A stretch of DNA of 64,000 nucleotides, from NCBI GenBank assembly GCA_039938515.1, contig JBDUUL010000015.1, forward strand, positions 186,001 to 250,000, written 5' to 3'. Both the position numbers and the translations under genes were made by a program. Each line of letters starts with the position of its first letter. Positions within the stretch are counted from its first letter, which is position 1. Below, one piece after another: positions 26,321 through 36,171 of this stretch. Below the pieces are notes generated by a model. That model made no database searches, was not told where the DNA came from, and saw nothing but the letters and a program-made list of their open reading frames with translations. Source of the stretch: Nitrososphaera sp. Lineage in GTDB: Archaea; Thermoproteota; Nitrososphaeria; Nitrososphaerales; Nitrososphaeraceae.

Positions 26321-26797
26321 TTACGCAAGACTTGGCACCACTTCGATTTTGCCCTGCATCCATGGGTGTGGTTCGCAGTGATAGGAATAGCTGCCCGTTT
26401 GCGTGAACACGAAGGTAAATGACTTTCCTGGCAGGATGTATCCGCCCGGGACGCTGTCCTGCTGGTCAAGGCTGTTAAATGAGCCGCTAAACTTGTCGAC
26501 GTACTTGTCATCTGACGTAACTGTATGAGGCACATTGTCGTTGTTTGTCCAGGTGACCCTGTTTGACTGCCCAAGAATGGTCTGCGGGTCCTTTGGCACG
26601 AAATTTCGCACGCTATTTTGGATGTTGGCGCCCGGTACTATGGTAACTGGCGTAGTATCGGGGGGTTTGGTATAATTCGGAGGCAGGACTGGCTTGGCAT
26701 TTGCCTCAGGGATATAGACGAACTGGTAAAAGGCGATACTGACAGCGACTGCGACAATAAAGCTGGTCATGGCAATGCCGGCTGCATTGTTTGCCAT
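26321..26797 (-). CDS. Membrane-anchored plastocyanin-like cupredoxin
   Basis: A 158-residue protein with an N-terminal anchor (residues 8-28), a proline-rich linker, and a type 1 copper domain with His in VPHTVTSDD (about residue 88), then YHCEPHPWM (Cys, His, Met, about residues 140-148). It faces the outside and probably carries electrons between periplasmic oxidoreductases. It is one of four copper-domain genes in the window. Confidence 0.85.
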   Translation of the reverse strand: MANNAAGIAMTSFIVAVAVSIAFYQFVYIPEANAKPVLPPNYTKPPDTTPVTIVPGANIQNSVRNFVPKDPQTILGQSNRVTWTNNDNVPHTVTSDDKYVDKFSGSFNSLDQQDSVPGGYILPGKSFTFVFTQTGSYSYHCEPHPWMQGKIEVVPSLA

Positions 26798-26889
26798 CAG
26801 GTCTTAGATCGGCTCGCAGGCTTTTATTTGTTGACTGTGCAAGACGCGGCATTATGAACGGTTTTATCCAATAACGCCACCGGCAAATT

Positions 26890-27027
26890 GTGGAAGAAGA
26901 ATCTGGCTGCTCCGGATATAGTGGGCTTGAAACTCTTTGCTACCGATGCGGGTTAGAATATCCTTTGCTTGCGAAAAGATGCCTGTGTTGTGGCGGAAGG
27001 CTTTATTGCGGTATGAATGCTAGCTGA
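26890..27027 (+). CDS. Double-knuckle zinc microprotein
   Basis: A 45-residue protein from a GTG. It reads LCYRCGLEYPLLAKRCLCCG then RLYCG. The C-x2-C and C-x2-C pair plus further cysteines predict a rubredoxin-like zinc knuckle. No partner is evident. Confidence 0.5.
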   Translation: MEEESGCSGYSGLETLCYRCGLEYPLLAKRCLCCGGRLYCGMNAS

Positions 27028-27122
27028 TGCAATCAGCGCTAATTCGACTTACCAATGCAAAGCCTTTGATTAGATATGCCTCCTGGCATTTAATGCTGGT
27101 TGTACTTTCTCTGCCGCATCAT

Positions 27123-27263
27123 TCAGCAAGGACTAGATGTGTTGATAACCATTTTTCGCAGTTTCTCGTCTATGCTGACTAGCAGCCGGTTGTTTTGTTT
27201 TAGCAGCTCGTTGTTTTGCCAGATTAATTGTTCTAACGAGTCATCGAGTGTACTCTTGGCCAT
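27123..27263 (-). CDS. Coiled-coil microprotein (paralogue)
   Basis: A 46-residue protein (MAKSTLDDSLEQLIWQNNEL...), nearly all one heptad helix: LEQLIWQNNELLKQNNRLLV, then SIDEKLRKMV. The N-N-x-LL-x-QN-x-x-LL core matches the microproteins at 7237 and 57264. Function is unknown. Confidence 0.6.
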   Translation of the reverse strand: MAKSTLDDSLEQLIWQNNELLKQNNRLLVSIDEKLRKMVINTSSPC

Positions 27264-27527
27264 AGAGCTAGGCAAACATCACGAGTATTTAACAAATATA
27301 GGTCGCAGTGGCATAGTGCTAACGCATTAGTGCACTGTCAGGGCAGAAAAGCGATACACGGCTTCATCTTGGTTGCTTTCAACATGAAGGTTTTTTTTGT
27401 TCCGAGGCGCGGGTGTCGCATGATAATAGAACCATAATGCGGTCTTTATCAAATTCTCTGGATTTATTATCAAAGAAACAAAATCCTTAATAATCTTCTA
27501 GAAGCAAGTTATAGCAGATATCCTGTA

Positions 27528-28676
27528 TTGCGTAACATCCCGGGATCATATGTATTTGTCATGTTGGCACTTTCGTCTATGCTTGTCCCTGTCAGCATAA
27601 TTTCTGGCAGCAAAAGCGTCATGGCTGATAGCTACAGAAAATACGATCAGTCGGACCTGACAAATCCCATAGCAGAACTTGACGCGACCTGCTGCGATGG
27701 AACAGGCACGCATTATAGCGCCCGCCTGTTGCCCACAACACAGCACCAGTGGCAGTACGTCTGGGGGGCCAAGCTGGAATGCGGTGAATTCTCAAGTAGC
27801 ACCCCCGGACTTGATGAAAATTCAGACCCTACCGCTTTCTGGTACCACCCAACGCCCGCGGAATGTACCACAGAAACTCATACAGGAAACGTAACCCTTA
27901 CGGCCATTTTCACCGTGCCTACGAACATCAGGCATGTTTTTGACCAGTATGCTTATGTTTGTACGGACTCGGCCGGCTCTCCCGCCGCTACAGTCTATGC
28001 ATATCAGTGCAGCTTTGAAAGGCATTTCGATACGGCTCCGATAATGGGAGAATCTCTGGTTTTTAGCAGTTCACATGTCGTCATCTCCAATCCGCCGCAA
28101 AACCTCACCGCTGTTCTGTATTCAAAGTTCTTGCCATCGCAAATTGCAAACGGGATGGCAGTTCTCTCGTCGCCGTCCCTGCCGGACTTTTCCAAATGGA
28201 ATGGCACAGTATACTGGCAGACCGACGCCCAGGACGCAGTCTCTCCCATTACTGGTCAGCACTACCCGTCGACTTCGGTAACGGATCTTAATTTCAACGT
28301 GACCACGCGTACGCTGACTCTTGGCATAAACGGAACTTCTGGCAAACACGGCTTCATTAATGTGGTAATCCCTAAACAGCTGCTTACGGGGCCGTTTAAC
28401 GCAACGCTTGACGGAAAGACGTTTCCGATAATCACGACGCCGGAGAACAATGATACAATTGTGACGGCGCCTGAGCTTCACTACAGCTCGCATATTCTCA
28501 CAATTACTGGGGCGACCTCGCCGACTTTTGACAACGCGATCGCATCTCTCAATTCAGGGTCCGTTTCAGCAGGTGCGACCCCAACGCCCGAGTTCCCACT
28601 GCCAGCTCTGGCCCTTGTCGGAGCTATTGCAGTGGTAATCGTCGTTGCCCGAAGGAAGTTGCGCCTGATAGGCTGA
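27528..28676 (+). CDS. Secreted PEF-tail anchored protein
   Basis: A 382-residue exported protein from a TTG. It has a signal peptide at residues 8-32, an N-terminal half with six cysteines (including CCDGTG and YVCTDSAG), a beta-rich second half with TRTLTLGINGTSGKHGFINV, and the sorting tail TPEFPLPALALVGAIAV with RRKLRL. The second half resembles the C-terminal Ig-like part of the protein at 17451, so the two share a module. It is probably an envelope protein. Confidence 0.65.
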   Translation: MRNIPGSYVFVMLALSSMLVPVSIISGSKSVMADSYRKYDQSDLTNPIAELDATCCDGTGTHYSARLLPTTQHQWQYVWGAKLECGEFSSSTPGLDENSDPTAFWYHPTPAECTTETHTGNVTLTAIFTVPTNIRHVFDQYAYVCTDSAGSPAATVYAYQCSFERHFDTAPIMGESLVFSSSHVVISNPPQNLTAVLYSKFLPSQIANGMAVLSSPSLPDFSKWNGTVYWQTDAQDAVSPITGQHYPSTSVTDLNFNVTTRTLTLGINGTSGKHGFINVVIPKQLLTGPFNATLDGKTFPIITTPENNDTIVTAPELHYSSHILTITGATSPTFDNAIASLNSGSVSAGATPTPEFPLPALALVGAIAVVIVVARRKLRLIG

Positions 28677-28743
28677 GCTTTGGATTCTGTTGCGTTTTTT
28701 GTGGTGACACGGCTAAATGTCCGGTGGTCACAATTGTGAATAA

Positions 28744-28920
28744 TTGCAAGTTGACACTTGGCCAGGCTTTGTAACATATCTTGTCATACTTGCTGCCTTT
28801 GCCTGCACGTGCGAATTTCTCGCATTTTCGGCGGAATGATTTTCCATCAAGAAGCGGCTAATGTCAGGAATAGCTGTTGGCGCTTCCGTACTGGCTCTAG
28901 TCGGGTATTACCTGCGCTAA
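28744..28920 (+). pseudogene. Two-helix membrane microprotein interrupted by TGA
   Basis: One frame reads GFVTYLVILAAFACTCEFLA, meets TGA at 28837-28839, and continues FSIKKRLMSGIAVGASVLAL to a TAA. Both halves look like membrane helices with a basic turn between, as expected for a hairpin protein split by a nonsense change. The alternative is two unrelated chance frames. Confidence 0.35.
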
Positions 28921-29043
28921 CCTGAGTCTGCTCAAGTTTTAGTACCTGCAAGCTATCTGAAGCTGGAAATATTTGGATATGTTTTTTGAGCCATCCCAAA
29001 AGACACAGCAGAATCCATTTAGCAATCCAATTCAGCCCCTTCG

Positions 29044-29343
29044 TTATTTCCGAGTTATCCAGAGAAGGATTGAAAGGCCTGCCGTCTGGGCCGAGTTGAT
29101 GGCAAACAGGTACGGTGATGCGGCCTCGACAACGTTTGCGATAGCAGGTCCAGCGGTATAGAGGTTGAACCAGAAAACTACAATCACGATATTCTGTGCA
29201 ATGAAAAGCGATGCCACGATGACAAGGCCGTAGGTAAAGTATGACCTGATCAGCCTGGCGTTTTGAACGTACGTGGCGATGATAACTGCCAGCAGAGCAA
29301 TATTCGTGATCGCCGCGACCGCAGCAGGTATCATAAAGTCCAT
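29044..29343 (-). CDS. Three-TM small membrane protein
   Basis: A 99-residue protein with helices at about 5-27, 37-60 and 78-96 and short basic loops. It lies downstream of the winged-helix gene at 29418 on the same strand with a gap of 74 bases, so the regulator and membrane protein probably form an operon. No family motif is recognised. Confidence 0.6.
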   Translation of the reverse strand: MDFMIPAAVAAITNIALLAVIIATYVQNARLIRSYFTYGLVIVASLFIAQNIVIVVFWFNLYTAGPAIANVVEAASPYLFAINSAQTAGLSILLWITRK

Positions 29344-29417
29344 GTTCTGGTATTGTACCCTTTCAGGAGACTGCGGGCATGGTCAGTTAATTTACTTTCT
29401 CCCAAATTTGACCAGCT

Positions 29418-29852
29418 TTACTTCTTTGTAACCCGGATTTTTGCCAGTATCTCGACAAAGGACTGGTAGTTTTTTTCCATCATTGGCGTCAGGAAATACA
29501 CCGCGCCGTATGATTCCTTGTTGTCAGTGATTATCAGCCCGTTTTCCACAAGGACCTTGAGGTGGTGGAGTACGGTTTTATAGTCCATCTCAAGCTCTGT
29601 CGCAAGCTGGTTCGGGTTTGACGGTTTTTCGTTTAGCATGTCAATAATCCTGGCCCTGTTTACTCCGCCCTTTGTGCTTCCTATCAGGTACCATAGCACC
29701 CGCTTAAAACGCGGATCAATATAGTTGCCAGAGCCCGAGGGACCGCTTCCTAGTCCCAGGATCAGCCTTGCGAACGGGGAGATGATGCAGGCGATACGGT
29801 CCAGGCTGGCATCCAGTGCTCCGGGAAGAGGGTTTCCCGGCAGCGGCGACAC
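29418..29852 (-). CDS. ArsR-like winged-helix regulator
   Basis: A 144-residue DNA-binding protein. Residues about 50-115 form the winged helix: RARIIDMLNEKPSNPNQLAT, EMDYKTVLHHLKVLVENGLI. A C-terminal helix (MMEKNYQSFVEILAKIR) probably dimerises. The N-terminal 45 residues are Pro/Gly-rich. It is divergent from the secreted protein at 29975 over a 122-base promoter region, so it may control that gene and itself. Confidence 0.75.
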   Translation of the reverse strand: MSPLPGNPLPGALDASLDRIACIISPFARLILGLGSGPSGSGNYIDPRFKRVLWYLIGSTKGGVNRARIIDMLNEKPSNPNQLATELEMDYKTVLHHLKVLVENGLIITDNKESYGAVYFLTPMMEKNYQSFVEILAKIRVTKK

Positions 29853-29974
29853 GTTTTCTTGTTTTTGCGGTTACGATATAAAGTTGTCTTGCTATCCGGC
29901 GTGATTCAGATCTGGGAGAGATTTGGGAGTGAGTTGGGAAAAAGTCCTTTATAGATAGTTCGAACAAACCTGCG

Positions 29975-31018
29975 ATGAAAAAGTTCAAAGCACTACGCGA
30001 CGAAAACGGGAAGCTCAGGGGAAATGCCGTTCTTGGTATCACCCTTGCAGCCATTCTTGCCGCCATGGTGCCTGCAATTAACGCCATTGCCGGCGTGGCG
30101 GCAGCAACAGACAACCATCCGTTCACCGGAACCGACCTGGCCCAGCCAAACGATAGCGGAGCCATAATAAAGGCACGCGCGTCAAATGCGCTGTTCGAAC
30201 CAGCTGCAGGGCTTAGCAATGTCTTTGGCCCCGGCGGGCTATTCCCGATGAACAGCACTTTCTCATGCGCCAACTCACTGACCTGCGGTGTCTCTGCTGG
30301 TGACAATGCAGCGTTCTTTGGTCATTTTGAGAAGGGCAATGCGCACTCGCTGACCGGCTACGAGGCAACATACACGTCGCCGGTGACATACGGCCCGCAG
30401 CAGGTTGCCGACCACACCTACAAGATAATCCTGACAGACACTTACTGGAACAGCACCGACTCGGCGATGCCCACAAGGCAGGCAGAATTCTTGAAGCTGG
30501 TAAATAATGTCGGGTTTGACCAGATACAGCATGGAGCCTCGATGGTCGACAGGTCTGACGTGCCGCAGCTGCACGACGTCGCATTCCTCTACGGCCATGC
30601 CAAGGTGGTGGATGTGACTGCGGGCAACAAGGTCGTGGCAAGCGACGTGTTCACGCACGTGATGGTCGCCCATGTCATGAACGAGACAAGGTTCTACAGG
30701 GACCTTGCGAACGAAGCGACGAGTCCGACCATGGTCTTCCTGTTTGCCGTCAACATCCCAAGCGGCGTAAATCTACCCGGTGTAGGAACACTTACGCCCG
30801 CGCAGGCCCAGTCTTTCACTCCGCTGCCTTCAGACCCGTCACTGACCCACACGCCGCAGGTAAACTATCCAGTGCAGATTTCGCCGCCACGGACCGGCTC
30901 TATCGGAGCACCGCTTTCGCAATCCACGACCTGGCCGGTAGACAATCCAAAGCAGCCACTGTTCTTTACCTTCCTGGTGTTCAATGAGGCGCAGGTAAAG
31001 GTCAGCTCGATAGACTAG
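29975..31018 (+). CDS. Large secreted protein, unknown
   Basis: A 347-residue exported protein. The signal peptide or anchor spans residues 17-45 and the mature part is Thr/Ser/Asn-rich and beta-like, with a FYRDLANEATSPTMVFLFAV segment. A TATA box (CTTTATAGA, about 29948-29956) lies 19-27 bases before the ATG, so the message is leaderless and possibly strong. T-runs follow the gene. There is no PEF tail and the family is unrecognised. Confidence 0.6.
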   Translation: MKKFKALRDENGKLRGNAVLGITLAAILAAMVPAINAIAGVAAATDNHPFTGTDLAQPNDSGAIIKARASNALFEPAAGLSNVFGPGGLFPMNSTFSCANSLTCGVSAGDNAAFFGHFEKGNAHSLTGYEATYTSPVTYGPQQVADHTYKIILTDTYWNSTDSAMPTRQAEFLKLVNNVGFDQIQHGASMVDRSDVPQLHDVAFLYGHAKVVDVTAGNKVVASDVFTHVMVAHVMNETRFYRDLANEATSPTMVFLFAVNIPSGVNLPGVGTLTPAQAQSFTPLPSDPSLTHTPQVNYPVQISPPRTGSIGAPLSQSTTWPVDNPKQPLFFTFLVFNEAQVKVSSID

Positions 31019-31038
31019 GCAAGAGCGGCCCCCTCCAC

Positions 31039-31045
31039 TTTTTTT
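31039..31045 (+). terminator. T7 terminator tract
   Basis: Seven T bases about 20 bases after the stop of the secreted protein gene. Confidence 0.4.
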
Positions 31046-31316
31046 GAAAGACAGTTCAGCGGCTTTCAAAATCTCTTGGTTGTTTCCACTCCCATGTTCG
31101 TGCATGCCGTGCTCGTTGGCGTTTCTAAAAACCAATGTAACTGTTCAAGCTTGAAAGCTCGGAGTGGTTGTCTGAAACGACTTTGCGCTTGTGACGTTTT
31201 ACAGCCATGCCCTGCGCGTTGCTGTGCCAAATTAATAGAGAAGGTGAGGCCGGTCTGATGGGGATTCCATTAGATACAGCAAAAGTGACACAGTTTATTC
31301 AACCGCGATAGAAAGT

Positions 31317-33176
31317 TCAGGCTTGCTTTATTCCATCAGACGGCGGCAGGTCTTGATCTGGGGCAACAGGAACCGTGAAAGCAAATTCTGCTCCCTGCCT
31401 GTCGACTCTGTTTTGCCCGTAAATTGTCCCTCCATGCGCCTCGACAATACTCTTGCAGATGTACAGGCCTATTCCAGTACCCTGGTCCGAGCCTGTCACG
31501 AACTTTTGAAACAACCTTGGCAGAATTGAGGGGTCGATGCCAGCCCCTGTGTCGGCTACGACTACCTGTGCACCGACTGCGTCTTTTTTGCTCGCAGTTA
31601 CGCTTATCGAGCCTTCCTTGGTAAACTTGGCTGCGTTTCTAAGCAAATTCGAAATTACTTGCGTTATCATGTCCTTATCTGCATAAATCATGATGTCGGT
31701 AGGAGAGTAGATGACCTTTACCTTGGGGCTAAAGTTTGGACTCGAGGTAGCGTCCTTGACAGCCGCTGAAATTGCCTCGTCCAGGCTAAAGGTCTGCTTA
31801 TGAAGCTTTAAAGATCCGCTCTCAATTCTTGCCACTTCCAATATCTCGGACGACAGCCGCTCGAGCCGCTTTGCATTGCGAACAATCAGGTCGACTTCTG
31901 GCCTCGTTATCATGATGCTTTCGCTCTCTTTGAGGGAATCGTTCATGAGCTCGCTTGCCACCAGTATCGGCTGTATTGGCGTCCGAAGCTCATGAGCAGC
32001 AATATTGACAAATTCCCTTTGCATCTTGTCGTGCACGAGCAGCTGCTCGTTTGCGTCAGCAAGAAGTTTGTTCGAGTCCTGCAGTTTCCTGTTTGATTCT
32101 TCAAGCGACCTGCTGTAGGACTTGAGCTGGGAAGTCTGAACGTCGACAGTTGTGGCCAGGCGTTTGTTCCAGGTAACAATAATCGCAGCAAGGACAGCAG
32201 CAATGACGGCTATGGCCGCCAGAATATACAGGTTGAACGTCCTCTGCTGCTCTATTAGCGAAACCACGTTACCCGCAAGCTGGTGAGGAGTCAGAATGTA
32301 TAGCATTGCAACAGTGTTGTGATTTACAGTCACGGGAGAGTATGCAATTGTGCTAGTGCTGTTTTGCGTGCCAAAGTCGCCCGAACCGGCCATCCCACTT
32401 AACGAGTCACGAACGATCTTGTCAAATGGCTGCCGAATTTCTTGTGGAATAATGGATTGTACTTCCTGGCCAAAGATGTTCTTGCCCACGTACTGCGGGA
32501 TGCTGCTGGAATACAGTACGACGCCGTTTGAGTCAAGCAGTCCTACCTGGCTCTGGTAGTTGCCCGCCAGCTGGGATTGCACAAACTTGCCCAGCTCTTT
32601 TAGGCTGACAGAGCTGGTTACAACGCCCTTGAAGTCGCGTACGCCATTGGTATCAAAGATTATTGGGTATGCGATGTTGATCCTAGGGGCGCCGTCGATG
32701 CCCAGATAATACGATGAATAGTAAGGCGCCTGGGTGTCCCTTGGCACCTTAAAGTAGTCCCTGTAACTCAGGTCAAGGCCGACGAACTTTTTGTAGTTTG
32801 AGACGTTGCCAAAGTTGCTGGCCCAGTAAACCTTGCCGTCCCTGTCAAACCATGTATATACGTCTGTTATTTGCGAGGTAGAACTCTGGGAGGATTCGAA
32901 CAGATGAGAGCTCTGCGAGGCATTGCCACTCTCTACTACGCGCGAGCCGGAAATCTCTTGCAGGTTGTCGTCAACGTGTTTTAGCTGCTGGCTCAAAAGG
33001 GCAGCCAGGTCATAGGCCTGAATATTTGCGTTTGATCTTGCGTCGTTGGAGGCCACAAATGTTATCTGGTCTATGACAGAGGAGGAGTGCAGATATGAAG
33101 CAATTGCAAAAGCAACAGCCGCGCCTATGATAACTAAGACTAGGAGCAGGCTCTTGTAGGCTTGCCACAGAGACAC
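31317..33176 (-). CDS. Cache-domain sensor histidine kinase
   Basis: A 619-residue membrane kinase. Helix 1 (residues 10-28) and helix 2 (about 312-332) flank an extracytoplasmic dCache-type domain of about 280 residues (VYTWFDRDGKVYWASNFGNV, LDLSYRDYFKVP). A coiled coil leads to HisKA with the phospho-acceptor in AAHELRTPIQP (about residue 385). The ATPase domain has N-box NLLRNAAKFT, G1 VADTGAGID and G2 GTGIGLYICKS. It senses a small extracellular ligand and phosphorylates a response regulator. None is adjacent, and the lone receiver at 56449 is a candidate. Confidence 0.85.
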   Translation of the reverse strand: MSLWQAYKSLLLVLVIIGAAVAFAIASYLHSSSVIDQITFVASNDARSNANIQAYDLAALLSQQLKHVDDNLQEISGSRVVESGNASQSSHLFESSQSSTSQITDVYTWFDRDGKVYWASNFGNVSNYKKFVGLDLSYRDYFKVPRDTQAPYYSSYYLGIDGAPRINIAYPIIFDTNGVRDFKGVVTSSVSLKELGKFVQSQLAGNYQSQVGLLDSNGVVLYSSSIPQYVGKNIFGQEVQSIIPQEIRQPFDKIVRDSLSGMAGSGDFGTQNSTSTIAYSPVTVNHNTVAMLYILTPHQLAGNVVSLIEQQRTFNLYILAAIAVIAAVLAAIIVTWNKRLATTVDVQTSQLKSYSRSLEESNRKLQDSNKLLADANEQLLVHDKMQREFVNIAAHELRTPIQPILVASELMNDSLKESESIMITRPEVDLIVRNAKRLERLSSEILEVARIESGSLKLHKQTFSLDEAISAAVKDATSSPNFSPKVKVIYSPTDIMIYADKDMITQVISNLLRNAAKFTKEGSISVTASKKDAVGAQVVVADTGAGIDPSILPRLFQKFVTGSDQGTGIGLYICKSIVEAHGGTIYGQNRVDRQGAEFAFTVPVAPDQDLPPSDGIKQA

Positions 33177-33298
33177 TTGGTCTTTACTTTTTGAAATAGT
33201 ATTAAAAAATCTGTTGAATTAATCTTAGCGAAGAATTCTACCAGTGATTGTTATGCAGGCAGCTGTCCATGCTGCTGGCTGATTATTTCCTGCAGTCG

Positions 33299-34810
33299 TT
33301 AATGTCCAAAGTCGCCCCGCCCCGCCTGCTTGTCGTCATGAGGATTATGACTCTCTACAACAATCGCTTGACTGTTTCTCCTTGACATCGCAACAACAAG
33401 CGATAGGGCTACTGCCGCAAATGAAATCACCGCCGCGGTGATGAATATAAGGTTGTAAGCCGTGCCGGTCGGAAAGGTGCCCTGCACGCCGGGGACCGAG
33501 GACTGGTTGGTTTGCTGCAGCGCGCCGGAGACAGTCGGCCCAAGGGACATCCCGACCAGATTCAGCAAGAGGGTCATTCCAAGTGCAATGCCGGTCATTT
33601 GCATCGGAACTGAGGTGATTATGACGTTAAACGCGCCGGTGATAGAGAGCGAGAGGCCTGCAGCAAGTATTGTGAGGCCCGTCTGGACAGCGTATTCGGT
33701 CGAGTGGGAGCCCAGAAGAATGAGAAACCCGACCGCGCTTATCACAGTCCCAGCCAGCGTGAGCCGTGAATTGCTGATTCTTTTCAGGACAAAGCCCGAG
33801 GCTACGGTTCCTACGAGAAAGACTATCATAAATGGCAGTTGAACGGTCGCAACTGCAAGTGCATCCCCGCCAAAGCCAAGGGGCTGGGGGCTCCTGACCA
33901 TGACCGGAACCGTGAGGTAAACGGTAAATATCGACAAAAAGGTCAGCAGTAGAATTATGGTGGGCGCAAGAAAGTTTCTGCTCTTTATGAGCTTGAAATC
34001 AAGCAATGGCGAGCGTGCTTTTCTTTCTGCGACCAGGAGAGCGGCAACCGAGGCGGCTGACATGGCAAAGAGCCCTGCCACAAGATAGCCAGGAACACTT
34101 TGGCCGCTTTGAACAAAAGTAATTCCTGCAAGAAACGAGATTATCGCCGATGCCAGAGCCAGTATTCCCTTAAAGTCTATTGATTTGTCAAACCCTTGCG
34201 GCCCGGCCGGGTTGCCGGGCATTTGGGGGACTGCAGGCACGCGGACGAGCTTTAGGATCAGAAACCAGAGGGCTATCGTCGGCGGAAGAATCGCGACAAA
34301 GGTAAACGGCCAGCCGTAGGCCTGAATTATTGCCGCGCCGCCTGCCAGGCCTATGATGGCGCCGCTTGGAAACGTCGCGCCGAATATGGTCTGGCCAATA
34401 GCCATCCTCTTCGGGGGCATCACGTCCCTGATTATTCCAAACGTAATCGGGAACATTGCCATGCCCACGCCCTGCGCCGCCCTTGCCGCAAGCATCAGGT
34501 CAATGTTGGTAGCGAGCCGGCCTGCAAGGAGGCCGGCTGCATATACGCCCATTATGATTAGCAGGATCTTTTTCTTGCCGTAAATGTCTGACAGCTTGCC
34601 TCCGATAGGGGTCATGACGGCTGCCGCAATGATGTAGGCGGAGAGGAGCCATGCCGAGGTGCTGTATGAAATGTTGAACTCGCGGATAAAGTCCGGAATT
34701 GCCGGCAGGATCATGGTCTCGTCAAACATCACGATAAGCCCGAGGCCGCTCAGTATTGCAAGGGTCAGCCAGGCTGCCCTGCCGGAGTCAAGCTTGTCCA
34801 CGACAGTCAT
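33299..34810 (-). CDS. DHA2-type MFS exporter, 14-TM
   Basis: A 503-residue drug/proton antiporter-like transporter with about fourteen helices. Motif A is GGKLSDIYGKKKIL (about residue 72), and the family motif in helix 5 is seen in GATFPSGAIIGLAGGAAII. The first helix has the DHA2-typical MFDETMILPAIPDF. It is probably a multidrug or metabolite exporter. It is on the same strand as the kinase gene but 120 bases upstream of it. Confidence 0.8.
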   Translation of the reverse strand: MTVVDKLDSGRAAWLTLAILSGLGLIVMFDETMILPAIPDFIREFNISYSTSAWLLSAYIIAAAVMTPIGGKLSDIYGKKKILLIIMGVYAAGLLAGRLATNIDLMLAARAAQGVGMAMFPITFGIIRDVMPPKRMAIGQTIFGATFPSGAIIGLAGGAAIIQAYGWPFTFVAILPPTIALWFLILKLVRVPAVPQMPGNPAGPQGFDKSIDFKGILALASAIISFLAGITFVQSGQSVPGYLVAGLFAMSAASVAALLVAERKARSPLLDFKLIKSRNFLAPTIILLLTFLSIFTVYLTVPVMVRSPQPLGFGGDALAVATVQLPFMIVFLVGTVASGFVLKRISNSRLTLAGTVISAVGFLILLGSHSTEYAVQTGLTILAAGLSLSITGAFNVIITSVPMQMTGIALGMTLLLNLVGMSLGPTVSGALQQTNQSSVPGVQGTFPTGTAYNLIFITAAVISFAAVALSLVVAMSRRNSQAIVVESHNPHDDKQAGRGDFGH

Positions 34811-36171
34811 TTAGCGATAGCCTGCCTGCAAAGTATCCACGGCTTGAACAAATTGACAATTTAATTCAACCGGGGTTTTGTGCGACGATTGTCTGTCTAG
34901 TGGGCAGGATACCGCACTGCTTTGCAGGCCTTGCGAGCTCAAGCCTGTTATGCTTCCCATGCCTCAGGCAAGTGATTCCAAAATCATTGATGGGAAGATG
35001 GGTGATATGTTGACGGGGCTTATTCAAGGTGGAAAAAGGAAAATAAAATAGAATAAACTGGTGCAAGGTGGCAGGGGCCGAGCAGGAAGGCCGCTCATTG
35101 ACCGAAGTTTCTTGCTTTGAAAATAATGGATAGCATGTCAGCATACGACGGCAAGCATGAAAAGATAAGGGGACCGTATGCTCACTAGGCTGTTCAGACA
35201 AGAATCGGCTTTAGGGTCTCCAAGCGAATTGTGCAGCGCATCAAGGCACGATCTAAGGAATGGCGCAACGAAAAAGCCGGGGCAGAAAAAAGCCTGAAAA
35301 GAAAACTACTATAAATACTTTTAATGGAGCCGTCAATGCCGCGCTGTTCTGAAGCAATTAGACAATTGTCGGGCGGATGGCGTGATCGACAGCTTTAATA
35401 ACCAGGTTTCTTATGGGGCAAAACACCATTCGAACGACTACTTCTAGCTTCTATCCCAGCGTCAGATACCTGCATTTTCGACCTCTGCATTATGGCTCTT
35501 CAAGGAAATTGTTGACGGCTGACTGGGTGGTTCCCGTGTCCCTAAGGCAACTTCAAAGCAGTCGATTTGAAAGGCAAAGACCGACGAACGATGACTACCG
35601 ACACGACAGACATAAAGCAGCCTTTGAGCATTGAAATATCGAGCTAGGGCTTTTGGAGCCAAATGCACAGACGCCATCAGAGCGTGCTTGTTGCAGTCCA
35701 TTCCGTCATGGCAGGCACTGATAGGGCAAATCATCAAAACACAAACGGGGCGCTGTGGCATGGAAGGCCAACAAAATCAACTTACCACCGCCTGGGCTTT
35801 GTCAGGGTCGGGAGAACTAAGGGATATTGGAGGGATATTGAGCGGTATAATAGAAGGATATCTAGAGGGATATCGAAGCCCAATAATCGTGCTTAATCTG
35901 TGCTCAGAATCAAGACTACGTCACTATGAATATAGCCTATCATCTGCGTGTCATTGGCTCAAGCGCTAGAATGTAATTCCAGGACACTAGCGCACAGAAT
36001 ATCCACTTTCATTATCCACCTGCGCGCTTTAGGGACTGCTGCCTGCAGGGCCCTAGAAGTCGCATCCCTTACAAACGAGATTCGATTTCAATAATCCCGG
36101 AGCCTTGCCGGGCCAGCTAGGGCGCCCCCGCAGCGAACCATAAATACTAGTGTTCTCTCCCGCCGAGCCGA
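34811..36171. other. 1.36-kb gene-poor stretch
   Basis: No gene is well supported. At 35126-35314 (plus) a coding-like frame reads MDSMSAYDGKHEKIRGPYAH, then TAG, then RIGFRVSKRIVQRIKARSKE and a lysine-rich end, and may be a decayed small gene. At 35822-35874 the motif GGATAT recurs four times with spacings of about 11 and 12 bases. A TATA box (CATAAATACT, about 36139-36148) precedes the ATG at 36172. The stretch looks like a degraded insertion zone. Confidence 0.4.

Noticed and set aside
34866-35201. Minus-strand frame of 111 codons in the gene-poor zone
   Set aside because: The composition (many Pro, His, Cys and Arg without order) looks random, with no start signal.
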